From CBFFRJ01 sp965644225 (GTDB lineage Bacteria; Pseudomonadota; Gammaproteobacteria; Enterobacterales; Enterobacteriaceae): DNA of 41,892 bases. The stretch spans positions 1 through 41,892 of the forward strand of contig NZ_CBFFRJ010000033.1 in the NCBI RefSeq assembly GCF_965644225.1, read 5' to 3'. Each line of letters starts with the position of its first letter. Position 1 is the first letter of the stretch. The notes under the pieces were generated by a model, which was given only the letters and a program-made list of their open reading frames with translations, made no database searches and was not told where the DNA came from. Made by a program: the position numbers and the translations under genes. Below, in pieces: positions 8,397-17,020 of the stretch.

Positions 8397-10505
8397 TTAC
8401 TCAAACCGATACGCCACCGACAGCCCGACACCATAATTGCGCCCCGGCGCCGGTTCGTAATAACGGCCATTTGATTCATTAACAATCACTGAACCGACAT
8501 ATTCACGGTCGAACAGATTGTCCACGCGGGCAAACAGATCCATTCCCCAGTTGCCCACATTGAGTTTATAGCCGCTGTTAAGACCGACAACCGTCCATGA
8601 CGGCGCGATCGCGGTGTTTTCATCATCGGCGGCAATGTTGCTCAGATAACGAATATCCGCCCCGGCGTACCAGCCGTCCTCCGGCACATATCCCAATGAC
8701 GCAAAGCCCATATTGCGGGCGATACCCGGAATACGGTTGCCCTGACAGTCGCTGTCGCTACAGACATCGTCACTGCGGTAGGTGGCATCAAGATATGTCC
8801 AGGCCACTTTGGCTCGCCAGTCACCGGCAAACTGCTGATCGAACGACAGCTCCGCGCCCTGACGGCGGGTTTTACCAGCATTTTTATAGGTTGTACGCCC
8901 GCCGCTGCTGGTGGCGGTGACCAGCTCATTATCGGTATCAGTACGGAACAGCGCGGCACTCAGCAGACCGTTGCCAATACGGGTTTTACTGCCGATTTCC
9001 AGCGTGTCACTGGTTGCAGGTTTGAGACCGAAATTTAGCCCGCTTTGCCCGTCGGCGCGGTAAGAGAGTTCGTTAATGGTCGGTGTTTCAAATCCGCGCC
9101 CGGCAGCGGCGTACAGGTTCCAGCCATCGGTAAGCGCGTATTGCAGTGAGCCTGCGGGGAGCCATTTGTGGTAGTTGGCTTCGCCGCTGTCATCGCCATT
9201 TGTCGCCGTGATATAGCGATCGTTTGAATCAAACCAGACGGAGCTGTAACGCACGCCTGCATCCAGCGACAGGCGGGATGTTAACTGCCACTGCGTTTGC
9301 AGGTAGGGATCGAGGTTCCACATCAGATTGCGTTCGTTACGGCGTAAATCCCCCTGTTGCCCGTACTGCGGCACACCGTTTGCCATCACAAAGTTCTCAT
9401 AGCCTTTACGCTGTTCGCTCATATTCTCGTAGTTCAGCCCGCCGGTCAGCGTCACTGGCACCAGCCACTCGTCTTTATGCGTCCAGCGGGTATCAACCCC
9501 CTGATAGTGACGCGTCAGGCTGATAACGCCCCCCGCGTGGGTGGGATTAAGCTGCGGCGCGCGAGGGATCGACTGGAACTGCGTGGTTTCACGTTCTCCG
9601 GCGTACATCGTCAGGCTGATGTTATCCTGCGCGCCTGCCTGGTAGTCGTAACGCAGACCTGCCTGGGTCTGTTTCACCGTCTTACGGGTGTTGTACTGTT
9701 CAGCGCGCGGCGACTGGCGCGGATTATCACGCCACTCATCCCGGGTCAGGCCGCCAGGATCCTGGGCTTTGATATCAACACTGTTAAACATCAGCGTCAG
9801 TTTACTGACATCGTTAATGCGCACACCCAGGCGGGCGTTGGCGAGATTCTTACGCGCAGCGCTGCGGTCGCGATAACCGTGGGTGGTGAAACGGGTAGTA
9901 GAGACGTTGTAGTCCACATCGCCCGCGTGAGTGCCATCGCCAACCGCACCGGTTGCTTTGGTGCCATAACGCCAGCTTCCATAGCTGCCGTAGTAGCTGC
10001 TGGCTTCAATTTTGGTTGGCTGGCGGCCTGTTTCCGTTGTCACATTGATGACGCCGCCGGAGGCATTGCCATACAGGGCGGAGAAGGGGCCGCGCAGAAC
10101 CTCAACGCTGTCCACGCTGTTAAGGTCGATATTCGATGTCTGCCCCTGACCATCCGGCATGGTCGCCGGAATACCATCGACATACAGACGAATGCCGCGC
10201 ACGCCGTAGGTTGAACGTGAACCAAAACCACGAATGGAAAGCTGAAGATCCTGAGCATAGTTCTGGCGGTTCTGCACCTGTAATCCCGGTACGCTTGCCA
10301 GTGATTCTGACAGGTTAATTTGCGGTGTCGCCTGACGGATATCTTCTCCGCTAACCACACTGACCGCAGCAGGCGTATCCAGCTCGGAAACAACCTGAGG
10401 GGTGGCGCTGATAACCATGGTCTGCTCATTATCGGCGGACCAGGCCGCAGAACTCAGCAGTGCAGGCAGGATCAGGGCAATTCTTGAGATAGCGAAAGTG
10501 TTCAT
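8397..10505 (-). CDS. yncD: TonB-dependent outer-membrane receptor YncD (PqqU)
   Basis: A 702-residue gated porin. E. coli YncD has been shown to take up pyrroloquinoline quinone (PqqU) and is also a phage receptor. The signal peptide is residues 1-24 (MNTFAISRIALIL... to AWSA). A TonB box follows (QTMVISA), then the plug domain with QLSIRGFGSRSTYGVRGIRL and LRGPFSALYGNASGGVINV, and the 22-strand barrel ending YRFE. The frame extends to an ATG at 10541, but 10505 gives a proper signal peptide and the length of E. coli YncD. It is divergent from yncE with a Fur-like box between. PQQ uptake would let apo-glucose dehydrogenase work if the cell lacks PQQ synthesis; that part is inference. Confidence 0.92.
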   Translation of the reverse strand: MNTFAISRIALILPALLSSAAWSADNEQTMVISATPQVVSELDTPAAVSVVSGEDIRQATPQINLSESLASVPGLQVQNRQNYAQDLQLSIRGFGSRSTYGVRGIRLYVDGIPATMPDGQGQTSNIDLNSVDSVEVLRGPFSALYGNASGGVINVTTETGRQPTKIEASSYYGSYGSWRYGTKATGAVGDGTHAGDVDYNVSTTRFTTHGYRDRSAARKNLANARLGVRINDVSKLTLMFNSVDIKAQDPGGLTRDEWRDNPRQSPRAEQYNTRKTVKQTQAGLRYDYQAGAQDNISLTMYAGERETTQFQSIPRAPQLNPTHAGGVISLTRHYQGVDTRWTHKDEWLVPVTLTGGLNYENMSEQRKGYENFVMANGVPQYGQQGDLRRNERNLMWNLDPYLQTQWQLTSRLSLDAGVRYSSVWFDSNDRYITATNGDDSGEANYHKWLPAGSLQYALTDGWNLYAAAGRGFETPTINELSYRADGQSGLNFGLKPATSDTLEIGSKTRIGNGLLSAALFRTDTDNELVTATSSGGRTTYKNAGKTRRQGAELSFDQQFAGDWRAKVAWTYLDATYRSDDVCSDSDCQGNRIPGIARNMGFASLGYVPEDGWYAGADIRYLSNIAADDENTAIAPSWTVVGLNSGYKLNVGNWGMDLFARVDNLFDREYVGSVIVNESNGRYYEPAPGRNYGVGLSVAYRFE

Positions 10506-10662
10506 AAGTTGACCAGAATAAAAACGAACCAAATGGAACATGTCGGCAATGTTAATATTTTTGACAAATTATGAAAACCTTAACGGCACATTAGGTTAAT
10601 ACAAAGTGCAGAAAAAATGGAGAAGGGTAAAGGTTGTGTAATTCCCTCTCCACAATGTTACA

Positions 10663-10681
10663 TATAATGATTACTATTCTC
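10663..10681. promoter_or_regulatory. Fur-box-like site in the yncD/yncE intergenic region
   Basis: The 19 bases match the Fur consensus at 14 of 19 positions, with the left half ATAATGAT intact. It is 81 bases before the yncE ATG and 158 before the yncD ATG. Iron control of yncE is reported in E. coli, so the site fits, but only binding tests would settle it. Confidence 0.55.
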
Positions 10682-10761
10682 AGTTGAGAGGCGATGCCAT
10701 GACGTCGCCGAAACGGCAGCATGTGAAGCAGTTATCAACGTTTTTATCAAAGGGAGTCGTC

Positions 10762-11823
10762 ATGTCTTTACGTCATTTATGCACGCCGCGTCTGCGCGGT
10801 TCTTTGCTTCTGGGTTCACTGCTGTTTGCCGGAGCATTCAATGCCCAGGCGGCAGATGAAATGCTGCGTAAAGCCGTGGGCAAAGGTGCTTATGAGATGG
10901 CCTACAGCCAGCAGGAAAATGCGTTGTGGGTCGCCACCTCGCAAAGCCGCAAAACGGATAAAGGCGGCATTGTCTATCGCCTTGATCCTGTTTCACTGGA
11001 GGTCACTCAGGCTATTCATAACGACCTGAAACCCTTTGGCGCGACAATCAACAATAAAACCCAGACGTTATGGTTTGGTAATACCACCAACAGCACTGTG
11101 ACGGCGATGGACGCCAAAACCGGCGATGTGAAAGGCCGTCTGGTTCTGGATGCGCGTAAACGCGGTGAGGGTGTTCGTCCTCTGCAACCCCGTCAGTTGA
11201 CCGTTGATGAAACCACCAACACTGTCTATATCACGGGGATCGGCAAAGAGAGCGTGATTTGGGTGGTGGATGGCGAGTCAATGAAACTGAAAACCACCAT
11301 CACCAATACCGGCACCTTCAGCACCGGTCTTGCGATTGATGCCGCGGCCAAACGTCTTTACAGCACCAATGCCGATGGTGAACTGGTCACTATTGATACC
11401 GCCACCAGTAAAGTGCTGAGTCGCAAGAAATTGCAGGACGATGGCAAAGAGCATTTCTATCTTAACCTGAGCCTCGATACTGCCGGGCACCGCGCCTTTG
11501 TGACCGACTCAAAAGCGCCGGGAGTGCTGGTGGTGGACATTCGCGATGGCAAGGTGCTGGAGAAAATTTCCGCCCCTGAGTCGCTGGCGGTGCTGTTTAA
11601 CCCTGTTCGCAATGAAGCCTATGTCACCCATCGTCAGGCAGGCAAAGTCAGCGTTATCGACGGCAAAACTTACAAAGTGGTGAAAACCTTCGATACCCCA
11701 ACTTACCCGAACAGCCTGGTGCTCTCTGCGGATGGCAAAACGCTTTATGTCAGCGTGAAACAAGCCTCAACCAAAGAGAAAGAAGCCAGCGATCCGGATG
11801 ATGTTATCCGTATCGCACTCTGA
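10762..11823 (+). CDS. yncE: Periplasmic seven-bladed beta-propeller protein YncE
   Basis: A 353-residue secreted protein, the same length as E. coli YncE. A signal peptide of about 30 residues (PRLRGSLLLGSLLFAG to NAQAA) is followed by YncE/YVTN-type propeller repeats such as VYRLDPVSLEVTQAI, TVTAMDAKTGDVKGRLVL, KVSVIDGKTYKVVKTFDT and DGKTLYVSVKQ. The molecular role is unsettled; E. coli YncE binds single-stranded DNA in vitro. Start 10762 follows AAGGGAG; the frame is open further up to 10684, but that would spoil the signal peptide. Shared divergent promoter space with yncD, and the Fur-like box, suggest a common role in iron- or quinone-related uptake. Confidence 0.93.
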   Translation: MSLRHLCTPRLRGSLLLGSLLFAGAFNAQAADEMLRKAVGKGAYEMAYSQQENALWVATSQSRKTDKGGIVYRLDPVSLEVTQAIHNDLKPFGATINNKTQTLWFGNTTNSTVTAMDAKTGDVKGRLVLDARKRGEGVRPLQPRQLTVDETTNTVYITGIGKESVIWVVDGESMKLKTTITNTGTFSTGLAIDAAAKRLYSTNADGELVTIDTATSKVLSRKKLQDDGKEHFYLNLSLDTAGHRAFVTDSKAPGVLVVDIRDGKVLEKISAPESLAVLFNPVRNEAYVTHRQAGKVSVIDGKTYKVVKTFDTPTYPNSLVLSADGKTLYVSVKQASTKEKEASDPDDVIRIAL

Positions 11824-11835
11824 GTTTGATGCGAT

Positions 11836-11876
11836 AAAAAAAAGCCAGCCGGTGAACGCCTGGCTGGCTTTTTTAC
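11836..11876. terminator. Bidirectional terminator between yncE and ansP
   Basis: AAAGCCAGCC (11841-11850) pairs with GGCTGGCTTT (11862-11871), flanked by A7 on the left and T6 on the right. It is a strong intrinsic terminator in both directions, serving the two convergent genes. Confidence 0.92.
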
Positions 11877-11890
11877 TGCATAACGCAATA

Positions 11891-13387
11891 TTACTTCGCG
11901 GTTTCTTCCACCAGCGGCGTTACTGTCTGTTGCTCATCCTGTACGACAGGCGCCGTGCTGTGGATGGCGGCAACGCGTTTACGCACGCCAAACCAACCGG
12001 CAACCAGCAGAATCACCAGCAGAGGAATGGAGCCGATGGTCAGGGTGCCGTTCGGGTAATCAAACGCCATCAGCACCAGCACGCTGAACAGGAACAGCAG
12101 GGTAAGCCATGACGTGAAAGGCGCGCCCGGCATTTTAAAGCTGACTTCTGCAGCCCGGCCTTCTTTGATGGCTTTACGCAGACACATCTGACAAATCACA
12201 ATAAACGCCCAGGAGGCGATGATGCCCACTGACGCCTGGTTAAGTACGATTTCGAAGACCTGAGCCGGAACCAGATAGTTCAGGAACACGCCCACCACGT
12301 ACACTGCCAGCGTCGCAAGGATCCCCGCGTAAGGCACATGCTGTTTGCTCATTTTGGACATGAACTGCGGCGCAGAACCGCCCATCGACATTGAGCGCAG
12401 AATACGACCGGTGCAGTACAGGCCGGAGTTCAGGCTCGACAGCGCGGCGGTCAGTACCACGATGTTCATCACATCGCCCATATAAGGCACGCCGAGTTTT
12501 GAGAAGAAGGTGACAAACGGGCTCTGACCTGGCTGGTAGGCCGTCCACGGCAGCAGCAGTACCAGCAGCACCACGGAGCCAACATAGAACAGGCCGATAC
12601 GCCAGATAACGCTGTTGATTGCTTTTGGTACGGTTTTCTCCGGGTATTTACATTCGCCCGCCGCGGTGCCCACGAATTCAATAGAGGCAAACGCGAAGAC
12701 CACGCCCTGGATAAGCACCAGCGCTGGCAGCAGACCGTGCGGGAAGAAACCGCCGTTATCGGTGATCAAGTGGAAACCGGTAGTATTGCCATCCAGCGGT
12801 TTACCGGAGCCGAGGAAGATGGTGCCCACGACCAGGAAGGCGACAATGGCGAGGACTTTCACCAGCGCGAACCAGAACTCCATTTCGGCGAACCACTTAA
12901 CGCCAATCATATTCATGGTGCCAACAATGGCCAGAGCGCCGAGCGCGAACACCCACTGCGGGACATCGCCAAAGGCGCCCCAGTAATGCATATATAACGC
13001 TACGGCGGTGATGTCGACGATCCCGGTCATTGCCCAGTTAACGAAGTACATCCAGCCTGCAACGTAGGCGGCTTTCTCACCCAGAAACTCACGGGCATAG
13101 GAGACAAAACTGCCGCTGGAAGGGCGGTGTAAAACCAGCTCGCCCAACGCACGCAGAATAAAGAAAGAGAAGATACCGCAGACCAGATAGACGATCGCCA
13201 GTGATGGTCCTGCCATCTGCAGACGCGCACCCGCGCCCAAAAACAATCCTGTACCAATTGCGCCGCCGATAGCAATCATCTGCACCTGACGGTTACCCAT
13301 CGCCTTGTTATAGCCCTCTTCATGAGAGTTTAACCAGCGTCGTTTCGCGGCCTGATGGTCCGCCGCGTTATTCTCTGTTTTTTTCAT
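11891..13387 (-). CDS. ansP: L-asparagine permease AnsP
   Basis: A 498-residue amino acid:proton symporter of the AAT/APC family with about 12 membrane helices. The family's signature helix 1 region is present (GNRQVQMIAIGGAIGTGLF), followed by GELVLHRPSSGSFVSYAREF and the FVGTAAGECKYPEKTVPKAI loop. Length and position next to yncE match E. coli ansP (499 residues). The long basic N-terminus AAKRRWLNSHEEGYNKAMG is typical. The gene stands alone, with a 370-base upstream region and a strong terminator after it. Confidence 0.94.
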   Translation of the reverse strand: MKKTENNAADHQAAKRRWLNSHEEGYNKAMGNRQVQMIAIGGAIGTGLFLGAGARLQMAGPSLAIVYLVCGIFSFFILRALGELVLHRPSSGSFVSYAREFLGEKAAYVAGWMYFVNWAMTGIVDITAVALYMHYWGAFGDVPQWVFALGALAIVGTMNMIGVKWFAEMEFWFALVKVLAIVAFLVVGTIFLGSGKPLDGNTTGFHLITDNGGFFPHGLLPALVLIQGVVFAFASIEFVGTAAGECKYPEKTVPKAINSVIWRIGLFYVGSVVLLVLLLPWTAYQPGQSPFVTFFSKLGVPYMGDVMNIVVLTAALSSLNSGLYCTGRILRSMSMGGSAPQFMSKMSKQHVPYAGILATLAVYVVGVFLNYLVPAQVFEIVLNQASVGIIASWAFIVICQMCLRKAIKEGRAAEVSFKMPGAPFTSWLTLLFLFSVLVLMAFDYPNGTLTIGSIPLLVILLVAGWFGVRKRVAAIHSTAPVVQDEQQTVTPLVEETAK

Positions 13388-13756
13388 TTTGTACCTGTTG
13401 ACCTGTCTGTCTGACCCTTTGGGGTAACCTTGCCCCCGACAACGCGCCTCACCAATGGTTTGCTCTGTCGGGAAAGTGTCCTGCCTTTTCCATCTTTTTT
13501 ACCCAGGAATAAGACACAACATGGCGGAGCATCCTACCCGCAATCGTTTTCCGACGCAAAAGATACCAGAGGAAAATATGATGATGATAAGTTGAATTTG
13601 TGACGCCGCCAGCAGGCAGTAGAGTAAGCGATTAGAATTGGCGAAAAATGCAGCAGGAATGACTAATCATGCAAAATAATTAGCAGATGAAGCATAAGTG
13701 CTGGTGATGATTGTCTGAACGCTGCTTCACACCTGGTGAAGCAGCATCTGTCAGGA
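13388..13756. other. Intergenic region upstream of ansP and downstream of the MFS pseudogene
   Basis: This stretch should hold the ansP promoter on the minus strand. A hairpin GCTGCTTCAC (13721-13730) / GTGAAGCAGC (13736-13745) lies just after the transporter stop and may end that transcript, though no T-tract follows. GGGG-TAACCTTG-CCCC sits near 13421-13436 in the ansP leader. No gene with a usable ribosome-binding site is visible, and I recognise no small RNA. Confidence 0.5.
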
Positions 13757-15066
13757 TCAGACCGTCGCAGGGGTTAATTTAATGCGTTCCAGCGGGCCAA
13801 CAATAAAGATATACGAGAACAGGCCAATCAAACCCATCGACCCGACGTACAGAATGGCGTAATCAAACGACTGGGTGGCGGAGAGGATCACCCCAATCAC
13901 CAGCGGCGTGATGATACTGGCCATATTGCCACACATATTGAAGACCCCACCGGCAACGCCGAGCATCTCTTTCGGGGAGGTGTCGCTGAGGACACACCAG
14001 CCCAGGTTGCCAAAGCCTTTGGCAAAGAAGGCGAGGCTCATCGCGGCAATCACTACCACTTCCGACTGGGTGTAGTTGGCAATGACAATCACGCAGGAGA
14101 GCAGCATCCCACAGATAACCGGCAGCTTACGCGCCACCGTCAGGCTGTAACCTCGTCTCAGTAACCAGTCGGAGAATACGCCTCCCAGCAAACCACCGAT
14201 AAACCCGGCGATGGCCGGAATACTGGCGATAAAACCGACTTTCAGAATCGACATGCCTTTGGCCTGGTATAAATAGGTCGGGAACCAGGTCAGGAAGAAC
14301 CAGGTAATAGAGGTGACGCAGAACTGGCCAATATAGACCCCGAGCATCATGCGGTTGACGCAAACGCTTTTGATCTGTGCGAGGGTTATTTTCTCTTTTT
14401 TGCTGGCGCTGCCGAGAGTGGGTTCTCCGCCGCCTTCGCGAATATAGTCCAGCTCCTGCTGATTAATTTTCTTGTGTTGCATCGGGTCGCGGATTTTGGC
14501 CAGCCAGACAATCCCCAGCACCACGCCAATGGCGCCAATATAGTAGAAGACGTAGTGCCAGCTCATATTGTGCAGGATAAGCGTCATCAGCGGCGTTACT
14601 ATGCCCAGCGAAATATATTGCGCGGCCTGGTAAACCGCCGTGACAAACCCACGTTCTTTATTCGGGAACCACTGGACGCTTAAGCGACTGTTGGCCGGAA
14701 AGGCGGGGGCCTCAATCGCGCCCATCAGCAGACGCAGAATAACCAGAACAATTAATGGACTGGCAAACAGATAAATGGTGCCCTGGAACATAGTGACAAA
14801 TGACCAGCCAATAAGCGCGCAGCCATAAACCAGTCGGGAGCCGTATTTATCGAGCAGCCAGCCGCCAGGGATTTGCATTATGACGTAGGAGATACCAAAG
14901 GCTGAAAAGCCAGCCCCAGCGCCTGTGGGTCAAAACCTAACTCTTTACTCATAATAGGGGCGACGACGGAAAGCGTTGCCCGGTCGGCATAATTAAATAC
15001 GGTGGCAAGAAATAAGAAAATAAGAATACCGTGACGCACATTAGTGCGCTGAATAACATTACTCAT
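13757..15066 (-). pseudogene. MFS acid-sugar transporter (GudP/GarP type), frameshifted
   Basis: A member of the anion:cation symporter family of MFS proteins, which import galactarate, glucarate and similar sugar acids. The N-terminus (NVRHGILIFLFLATVFNYADRATLSV) runs from ATG 15066 to ALGLAF. The rest starts in another frame with IMQIPGGWLLDKYGSRLVYG and runs to the stop at 13757. The join is a run of four A on the plus strand (14905-14908); five would restore LAFSAFGISYVIMQIPGG. So one base is missing in a homopolymer: a real mutation, a slippage site, or a sequencing error. ATG 14878 could restart translation but would lack helix 1. Its operator set matches that of talrD, so it was probably the talarate/galactarate importer of the locus. 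Confidence 0.88.
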
Positions 15067-15109
15067 TATCGAATCCTCGGCGAGGGATGAACCCCGGCGT
15101 AGTGTATTA

Positions 15110-15124
15110 ACGGGAATGTCCCGT
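15110..15124 (-). other. Small hairpin in the transporter leader
   Basis: ACGGGA-ATG-TCCCGT is a 6-bp inverted repeat that lies after the 37-codon ORF and 44 bases before the transporter start. No T-tract follows on either strand. It may be an mRNA structure that influences translation of the transporter. Confidence 0.3.
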
Positions 15125-15132
15125 CAGGCTTT

Positions 15133-15246
15133 TTACTCAGCGGCGTTTTCCGTAAGGCAAGCGGCGCGCTTGCCTGTCAGGGCGACTGCGTAGGGCATGG
15201 GTTTTTCGGCATAAAGGCAAACACCCTTATTGGCATCTGAGGTCAT
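15133..15246 (-). CDS. 37-residue small ORF in the leader of the sugar-acid transporter
   Basis: ATG 15246 is preceded by AAAAGGAGTGCTGC, one of the best ribosome-binding sites in the window, and the frame runs 37 codons to TAA. The peptide starts MTSDANKGVCLYAEKPMPYA and contains two cysteines; I recognise no family and see no membrane segment. It lies between the LacI-type operator/promoter (15269-15284) and the MFS gene, and its start is 22 bases from the operator; the talrD start is 25 bases from its own copy. It may be a leader peptide, a small protein, or a relic of a gene once at this place. Translation is suggested only by the ribosome-binding site. Confidence 0.45.
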   Translation of the reverse strand: MTSDANKGVCLYAEKPMPYAVALTGKRAACLTENAAE

Positions 15247-15268
15247 GCAGCACTCCTTTTATATAATA

Positions 15269-15284
15269 ATGTTTGCGCTAACAT
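15269..15284. promoter_or_regulatory. LacI/GntR-type operator A of the transporter
   Basis: ATGTTTGCGCTAACAT matches the near-palindromic operator shape of GntR-type LacI-family repressors (central CG). It overlaps the likely minus-strand promoter, whose -10 is TATTAT or TATATA, just before the leader ORF. An identical 16-mer lies before talrD at 16868. Confidence 0.75.
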
Positions 15285-15329
15285 TATTATTAAATGTGGA
15301 AGGCGAGATCCAGAGGGAGAGGGCAAATA

Positions 15330-15345
15330 TGTATGAATGATCACA
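15330..15345. promoter_or_regulatory. Weak CRP-like site before the transporter
   Basis: TGTATGAATGATCACA keeps one perfect CRP half-site (TCACA) with the correct 6-base spacing to a 3/5 match. It lies between operators A and B, in the same order as the strong CRP site of talrD. On its own this would be weak evidence. Confidence 0.35.
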
Positions 15346-15419
15346 CAATAATGCGGCTTTTAAGCTGATCTTAACGCAAGCACGAAAAACTATTCTTCGG
15401 CGCAATAATTAAGGCTTAA

Positions 15420-15435
15420 ATGATAGCGATAACAA
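15420..15435. promoter_or_regulatory. LacI/GntR-type operator B of the transporter
   Basis: ATGATAGCGATAACAA differs by one base from the site at 17021-17036. It lies 151 bases from operator A on the upstream side of the transporter promoter. The pair may support DNA looping by a tetrameric or cooperating repressor. Confidence 0.65.
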
Positions 15436-15500
15436 TAATGGGTTTAACTGGCAAATAATGTAAAGCGAAAGGGGGATTATAAGCAGGGGGAAATAAAAAG

Positions 15501-15540
15501 CGCTGCTCCGTCGGGAGGACAACCATATGGCGGGGCAGCG
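15501..15540. other. Long stem between talrD and the transporter
   Basis: CGCTGCTCCG (15501-15510) pairs with CGGGGCAGCG (15531-15540) with one G-U pair and a 20-base loop. It lies downstream of the talrD terminator and upstream of operator B. There is no T-tract, so it may be a second barrier to read-through or a remnant repeat. Confidence 0.3.
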
Positions 15541-15608
15541 TGGAATATGTATACCCTGAGTTCCGTCTGAATGATTACGGGTATCGCATCCTATTTAGAA
15601 CAACATAA

Positions 15609-15637
15609 TGAAATAAGACGGGAGAGTATCCCGTCTT
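15609..15637 (-). terminator. Terminator after talrD
   Basis: AAGACGGGA (15615-15623) and TCCCGTCTT (15629-15637) form a 9-bp stem directly after the talrD stop. On the minus strand it is followed by ATTTCATT. It separates talrD from the transporter, which therefore needs its own promoter. Confidence 0.75.
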
Positions 15638-15645
15638 TATTACGA

Positions 15646-16842
15646 CTACGGACGTTTGCCGAATTCGCAGCTCTGCTGCGTCCAGATACGCGCCTGCTCG
15701 CTGATGCTGAAGCCCAGACCGTGGCGGTCAGAAACATACATACGGCCATCGCGCAGTTCAAGTTGCTCGTTGAACAGCGGGTTCAGCCATTCGAAATGCT
15801 CCAGCCACGGCTCAAGCGGGTAAGCTGCGGACAGGTGCAGGTGCACTTCCATCGCAAAATGCGGCGCCAGTTTACGCCCGTGTTTGGCGGCCAGATCCAT
15901 AATTTTCAGGAACGGCGAGATACCGCCCACGCGTGGGGCATCCGGCTGCACGAAGTCGCTGGCATTGCCAAGGATCAGTTGCTCATGCTCACGGAAGCTG
16001 GTCAGCATTTCACCGGTGGCAATCGGGGTGTCCAGGGCGGCAGCAAGCTGTGCGTGACCTTCCACGTCGTAAGCGTCAAGCGGCTCTTCAATCCACACCA
16101 GGTTGAACTGCTCCATTTTGCGACCCATACGGATAGCGGTTTCGCGATCCCACTGCTGGTTGGCATCAACCATTAACGGGAAATCATCGCCCAGCGCTTC
16201 GCGCACGGCTGTCAGGCGGCGAATATCTTCTTTGGTGTCCGGCTGGCCGACTTTAATTTTGATCCCGCCGATACCGTTTTCACGTGAAATGATCACGTTT
16301 TTCAGTACCTGATCCAGCGGAGTATGCAGGAAGCCGCCGGAGGTGTTGTAGCACTGAACCGAATCGCGGTGCGCGCCCAGCAGTTTTGCCAGTGGCAGGC
16401 CCGCGCGTTTGGCTTTCATATCCCACAGGGCGATGTCGATAGGGGAGATGGCCTGTACCGCCATGCCGCTACGACCCACGGACGCGCCCGCCCACAGCAG
16501 TTTGGTGTAGATTTTATCGATATCGCTGGGATCTTCGCCCAGCAGATTGTCTGCAATCTCTTTCGCATGGGCGTAAATCCCCTGGCCGCCTGCGCGCTTG
16601 GAGTAGCTGAAGCCCACACCTTCGAAACCATCGCGGCTACGAATTTCGGCGATGATGATGGCAACCTCGGTCAGCGGCTTCTGACGACCAGTCAACACCT
16701 TGGCATCACTGACAGGGGTTGCCAGCGGCAGGAAGGCGAGGGAGAGTTTTACCCATTCAATACGGTCGCCGGTTTCAGCGGCAGTTTTCGCACCCTGCAT
16801 CTTGGCGTAGGTAACGGCATCAGAATTAGCACTAACAGTCAT
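15646..16842 (-). CDS. talrD: L-talarate/galactarate dehydratase
   Basis: A 398-residue enolase-superfamily enzyme of the mandelate racemase subgroup, the length of the characterised Salmonella L-talarate/galactarate dehydratase. It removes water from these six-carbon aldaric acids to give a 5-keto-4-deoxy product for catabolism. All expected active-site residues are present at the known numbers: K195 and K197 (GGIKIKVGQ), metal ligands D226 (MVDANQQW), E252 (WIEEPLD) and E278 (ATGEMLTS), and H328 (APHFAMEVH). Start 16842 follows AGGAGCTAATC; the frame is open upstream to 16926, but that part covers the operator. The gene is preceded by a LacI-type operator pair and a consensus CRP site, so induction by substrate and catabolite control are likely. 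Confidence 0.95.
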   Translation of the reverse strand: MTVSANSDAVTYAKMQGAKTAAETGDRIEWVKLSLAFLPLATPVSDAKVLTGRQKPLTEVAIIIAEIRSRDGFEGVGFSYSKRAGGQGIYAHAKEIADNLLGEDPSDIDKIYTKLLWAGASVGRSGMAVQAISPIDIALWDMKAKRAGLPLAKLLGAHRDSVQCYNTSGGFLHTPLDQVLKNVIISRENGIGGIKIKVGQPDTKEDIRRLTAVREALGDDFPLMVDANQQWDRETAIRMGRKMEQFNLVWIEEPLDAYDVEGHAQLAAALDTPIATGEMLTSFREHEQLILGNASDFVQPDAPRVGGISPFLKIMDLAAKHGRKLAPHFAMEVHLHLSAAYPLEPWLEHFEWLNPLFNEQLELRDGRMYVSDRHGLGFSISEQARIWTQQSCEFGKRP

Positions 16843-16867
16843 GATTAGCTCCTGTGGAGAGGTATTA

Positions 16868-16883
16868 ATGTTTGCGCTAACAT
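16868..16883. promoter_or_regulatory. LacI/GntR-type operator A of talrD
   Basis: ATGTTTGCGCTAACAT, identical to the 16-mer at 15269-15284. It lies 25 bases before the talrD ATG, where a bound repressor would block initiation or early elongation. Confidence 0.78.
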
Positions 16884-16970
16884 TAATAATCCTGACCTTG
16901 CATTTATGCCAGTGCTTTGCCGTCAATATGTACAGTTCGTCACAATAAATCGCTGTAAATGATGGCTTGA

Positions 16971-16986
16971 TGTGACTTGTGTCACA
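16971..16986. promoter_or_regulatory. Consensus CRP site before talrD
   Basis: TGTGACTTGTGTCACA matches the CRP consensus TGTGA-N6-TCACA at all ten defined positions. It is placed upstream of the talrD promoter and fits glucose repression of sugar-acid catabolism. Confidence 0.85.
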
Positions 16987-17020
16987 TTATTATGAGCTGA
17001 AGGGCATTGCCTGATTTTTT

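Noticed and set aside
9357..10214. Plus-strand open frame of 285 codons within yncD
   Set aside because: It lies entirely antisense to the clear TonB-receptor gene, has no ribosome-binding site, and its translation resembles no protein family. It reflects codon bias of the real gene.
13528..13602. Short ORF (about 24 codons) upstream of ansP
   Set aside because: ATG without a ribosome-binding site and no recognisable sequence; nothing else supports translation.
15301..15420. Possible small RNA between talrD and the transporter
   Set aside because: There is a promoter-like stretch but no terminator in the right orientation and no recognised RNA family.
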